DNA of 7,619 bases from an uncultured Selenomonadaceae bacterium (GTDB taxonomy: Bacteria; Bacillota; Negativicutes; Selenomonadales; Selenomonadaceae). Position 1 is the first letter of the stretch; each line of letters begins with the position of its first letter. Below the pieces are notes generated by a model. It searched no databases. It had not been told where the DNA came from and saw only the letters and a program-made list of their open reading frames with translations. The position numbers and the translations under genes are program-made. The stretch is taken from the NCBI GenBank assembly GCA_958415865.1, contig CATYZV010000079.1, positions 1 to 7,619 of the forward strand, written 5' to 3'. This document shows, one piece after another, positions 5,178-7,619 of this stretch.

Positions 5178-7457
5178 TTAAAATCCCGCCGCGCTGCAGC
5201 AGTTATCGCGCATGCGCTTGAGGACTATGTGGCGTTTGTGGGCGGCTTCACTGCGGCCGCACTTGGGGCAGACACCGTTGATGATGCCTGTATAGCCGCA
5301 GACAGGGTCGCGGTCTACCGGATGATTTACAGAGCCGTAGCCGATGCCGTTGTCGTGCATACAGCGCACGATAGCTTCAAAAGCTGCTATGTTCTTCGTC
5401 GGGTCGCCATCCATTTCGATATAGCTGATATGGCCGCCGTTCGTCAAAGCGTGGTACGGTCCTTCAATCTGAATTTTTTTATACGCGCTTATAGGATAAT
5501 AAACCGGCACATGGAAGGAATTCGTATAGTAATCTCTGTCGGTAACGCCGGGAATAGAGCCGTAAATCTTGCGGTCTATCTTTACGAAACGGCCGCTGAG
5601 ACCTTCCGCCGGAGTTGCGATCAGCGAGAAATTAAGCTTCGTGCGCTGCGCTTCGTCATCCATGCGCTTTCTCATATGGCTGACGATTTCAAGGCCGAGC
5701 TTCTGCGCTTCAGCAGATTCACCGTGGTGCTTGCCGATTAGTGCCTTGAGCGTTTCAGCCAGCCCGATAAAGCCGAGCGTCAAAGTGCCGTTCTTGAGCA
5801 CTTCTGATACGCTGTCGTATTCGCCGACCTTTTCGGAGTCTATCCAGATATTCTGTCCCATCAGGAAAGGATAATTCTTGCCTATCTTGGTGCACTGAAC
5901 CTTAAAGCGGTGCAGCAGCTGGCGGATTACGAGATCTATCATATCGTCGAGTGATTTGTAGAACTTAGAAATATTGCCTTTAGCTTCAATAGCCAAACGC
6001 GGCAGATTGATGCTGGTGAAGCTCAGATTGCCGCGGCCGCAGGTAACTTCCTTTGTCGGGTCGTAGACATTGCCCATGACGCGCGTGCGGCAGCCCATAT
6101 AGGCAACTTCCGTATTGTAATCGCCGGGCTTATAATACTTCTTATTGAAAGGAGCATCGAGGAAGCTGAAGTTAGGGAAAAGACGCTTTGCCGAAGTCTT
6201 CATAGCCAAGCGGAACAAATCGTAGTTCGGATCTCCCTTTTCATAATTAATACCTTCCTTGACCTTGAATATCTGTACAGGGAAAATCGGCGTTTCACCG
6301 TCGCCCAGACCTGCATCAGTAGCCAAGAGCAGATTGCGCATTACCATGCGGCCTTCCGGGGACGTATCCGTGCCGTAGTTGATGGAGCTGAAAGGCACCT
6401 GAGCACCGGCACGCGAATTCATTGTGTTGAGGTTGTGCACGAAGGCTTCCATTGCCTGATACGTAGCATTGTCCGTTTCATTCCATGCAGTCTTGACCGC
6501 GAATTTATGAGCTGTGCGCACCGTATCTTCCGATATTTCCTGAAAACCGTTGTCGCGCTGATGCGCCGGCAGGAACGCCGCCAATGCTTCGCCGAACTCA
6601 TCGACATTGCCCATAGCTATCTTTATAGGAAGCTGTCTTTCTATCTCTTTGCAAAGCAGCTTGCCGTCATTTATATCCATGCCCAAGATAGCATCAAAAT
6701 AGCAGCTCAATGCCTTGTAATACTGCTTGCGGTACGTCTTGGCAACGCCCGGAGCCATACAGTAATCGAAGATCGGCACAGCCTGACCGCCGTGCATTTC
6801 ATTCTGGTTTGCCTGAATCGCAATGCAGGCGAGTGCTGCATAGGAACGGATGTCATTCGGTTCACGCAGGTAACCGTGGCCCGTAGAAAAACCGTCCTTG
6901 AACAACTTCAATAAATTGATCTGGCAGCACGTTTCCGTCAGCATATAAAAATCCATATCGTGGATATGGATGTCGCCGTTCATATGAGCTACAGCGATGT
7001 CCTTCGGCAGAATATGGCTGGTGATGAAGTACTTAGAACCTTCCGAACCGTACTTGAGCATCGTGCCCATAGCCGTATCTGCATCAATATTGGCATTTTC
7101 GCGCTTGATATCCGCATCCTGAGCCTTTTTAAACGTCAGCTCATCGTAGATATCCATCAGATCCGCCTTCGCTTGGCGCAGCTTCGTATGTTCAGCGCGG
7201 TAGAGTATGTACGCTTTTGCCGTGCTGGCAAAATTACCCGCAATCAAAGTCTTTTCAACTGTATCTTGAATCTGTTCAACACCGGGGAGCTTGACCTGCT
7301 GCAAAGCCTCGATGACCTTTTGCGTAAGCTCCGTTAGCTGCTCCGTAGAAAAAGTTTCATCGATTGACTCCATATTAGCTTTCTTGATAGCATCGGTAAT
7401 CTTCTGTGCATTAAATTTCACAATATTCCCGGTGCGCTTCTTAATTTTACCTATCAT
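5178..7457 (-). CDS. nrdD: anaerobic ribonucleoside-triphosphate reductase, large chain without glycyl-radical tail
   Basis: This 759-aa protein reduces ribonucleoside triphosphates to deoxyribonucleotides under anaerobic conditions. An ATP-cone regulatory domain occupies about residues 1-95 (KRTGNIVKFNAQKITDAI at 7-24), so dATP/ATP activity control is expected. The ten-stranded barrel follows, with family blocks MHGGQAVPIFDY (221-232), LNTMNSRAGAQVPFSSINYG (343-362), MGCRTRV (454-460), RGNLSFTSINLPRLA (475-489) and NGGHISYIE (673-681). C456 is the likely thiyl-radical cysteine. The C-terminal knuckle shows C720, C730 and C733 (PVCGYTG...CPKCG), with Asp717 where E. coli has the first Cys of the pair. 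The chain then ends with a basic, unfamiliar tail (KRHIVLKRMRDNCCSAAGF) and no RxxGY glycyl motif, which lies in the next gene. ATG 7457 has GAGGGG five bases upstream. Whether formate or thioredoxin supplies electrons cannot be told. Confidence 0.93.
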   Translation of the reverse strand: MIGKIKKRTGNIVKFNAQKITDAIKKANMESIDETFSTEQLTELTQKVIEALQQVKLPGVEQIQDTVEKTLIAGNFASTAKAYILYRAEHTKLRQAKADLMDIYDELTFKKAQDADIKRENANIDADTAMGTMLKYGSEGSKYFITSHILPKDIAVAHMNGDIHIHDMDFYMLTETCCQINLLKLFKDGFSTGHGYLREPNDIRSYAALACIAIQANQNEMHGGQAVPIFDYCMAPGVAKTYRKQYYKALSCYFDAILGMDINDGKLLCKEIERQLPIKIAMGNVDEFGEALAAFLPAHQRDNGFQEISEDTVRTAHKFAVKTAWNETDNATYQAMEAFVHNLNTMNSRAGAQVPFSSINYGTDTSPEGRMVMRNLLLATDAGLGDGETPIFPVQIFKVKEGINYEKGDPNYDLFRLAMKTSAKRLFPNFSFLDAPFNKKYYKPGDYNTEVAYMGCRTRVMGNVYDPTKEVTCGRGNLSFTSINLPRLAIEAKGNISKFYKSLDDMIDLVIRQLLHRFKVQCTKIGKNYPFLMGQNIWIDSEKVGEYDSVSEVLKNGTLTLGFIGLAETLKALIGKHHGESAEAQKLGLEIVSHMRKRMDDEAQRTKLNFSLIATPAEGLSGRFVKIDRKIYGSIPGVTDRDYYTNSFHVPVYYPISAYKKIQIEGPYHALTNGGHISYIEMDGDPTKNIAAFEAIVRCMHDNGIGYGSVNHPVDRDPVCGYTGIINGVCPKCGRSEAAHKRHIVLKRMRDNCCSAAGF

Positions 7458-7545
7458 TTAAGCCCCTCACCCCTGATATATTAAGCCGTCAGCCCAAAAA
7501 TTTTCGCCGCAGCCCGTGTTCGTTTCATCGTTTTAACTGAGACAG

Positions 7546-7574
7546 ATTATACTATATGTATGTATGACTGTCAA
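7546..7574 (-). promoter_or_regulatory. promoter of the nrdD operon
   Basis: On the minus strand a consensus TTGACA (7574-7569) stands 17 bases before a consensus TATAAT (7551-7546). Transcription should begin near 7539, leaving a leader of about 80 nt before nrdD. It is the most consensus-like promoter in the window. Confidence 0.88.
7549..7564. promoter_or_regulatory. degenerate NrdR box 1
   Basis: ATACTATATGTATGTA resembles the 16-bp NrdR-box consensus (acaCwAtATaTwGtgt) mainly in its left half. It lies across the -10 end and spacer of the nrdD promoter, where a bound repressor would block polymerase. Its centre is 31 bp, about three helical turns, from box 2, the usual spacing of paired NrdR boxes. 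Confidence 0.6.
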
Positions 7575-7579
7575 ACCAA

Positions 7580-7595
7580 CCACTATATATAGTAT
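7580..7595. promoter_or_regulatory. NrdR box 2 (good match)
   Basis: CCACTATATATAGTAT agrees with the NrdR consensus at about 14 of 16 positions and has the palindromic core CTATATATAG. It lies just upstream of the -35 element. NrdR is the zinc-finger/ATP-cone repressor of bacterial ribonucleotide reductase genes, so the operon is probably repressed when dATP is plentiful. The nrdR gene itself is not in the window. Confidence 0.8.
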
Positions 7596-7619
7596 GTCGG
7601 CGCAAATAAATTTATATAC

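Noticed and set aside
5145..5260. Simple frameshift or sequencing error as the cause of the split NrdD
   Set aside because: Neither other frame of the nrdD tail encodes the glycyl motif; both soon meet stops. The small gene also has its own SD and a long non-NrdD N-terminus, so a single-base error would not restore a normal protein.
5229..5741. 170-codon plus-strand frame, with similar ones at 6435-6914 and 6960-7337
   Set aside because: All are antisense to nrdD, which is conserved along its whole length; none has a convincing start signal.
1..7619. tRNA, rRNA, CRISPR array, insertion sequence or phage attachment site
   Set aside because: I saw no regularly spaced repeats, transposase-like protein or cloverleaf. 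The only clear repeat pair is the 37/39-base one in the small-RNA locus.

Overview
The window looks like chromosomal DNA from an anaerobic, diderm (outer-membrane-bearing) Firmicute, most plausibly a Negativicutes gut or rumen bacterium. An OmpH/Skp-type periplasmic chaperone implies an outer membrane. An oxygen-sensitive class III ribonucleotide reductase with its activase implies anaerobic growth. The style of the small peptide, the SD sequences and the promoters is Firmicute-like. The genus cannot be fixed from the sequence alone.

Layout. On the + strand are an OmpH/Skp-like exported protein (48-488), a strong terminator, and a GH13 alpha-glucosidase (583-2247). A bidirectional terminator (2262-2289) separates these from a minus-strand pair: a DUF554 membrane protein (3225-3947) followed by an ADP-ribosylglycohydrolase (2307-3200). 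Next comes a roughly 400-bp AT-rich stretch with no conventional gene (3966-4372). Last is a minus-strand anaerobic nucleotide-reductase operon: nrdD (5178-7457), a separate small gene carrying the glycyl-radical domain (4860-5144), and nrdG (4373-4873). It is driven by a near-perfect promoter flanked and overlapped by NrdR-box-like sites (7546-7595).

Two things stand out. First, the 'empty' 400 bp appears to encode a compact divergent toxin-antitoxin-like locus. It has a 29-32 aa hydrophobic peptide on the minus strand whose leader can mask its own ribosome binding site. A divergently transcribed ~75-nt RNA on the plus strand has a 39-nt 5' segment that is an imperfect copy of the peptide gene's start region, and so is complementary to the peptide mRNA from just after the Shine-Dalgarno through both possible start codons and about eleven codons. 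The architecture parallels tisB/istR and zor/orz, but I do not recognise this particular locus.

Second, the class III ribonucleotide reductase is split. The 759-aa NrdD ends just after its C-terminal Cys-rich knuckle and has no glycyl-radical motif. The motif (RRITGYLVG) sits in a separately initiated 94-aa protein encoded immediately downstream, fused to a ~58-residue N-terminal extension I do not recognise. This resembles functionally the detached radical domain YfiD/GrcA of pyruvate formate-lyase. The activase NrdG overlaps this small gene by 14 nt, which suggests translational coupling.

The glucosidase, DUF554 and ADP-ribosylglycohydrolase genes are ordinary members of known families with no clear functional link to the other systems.
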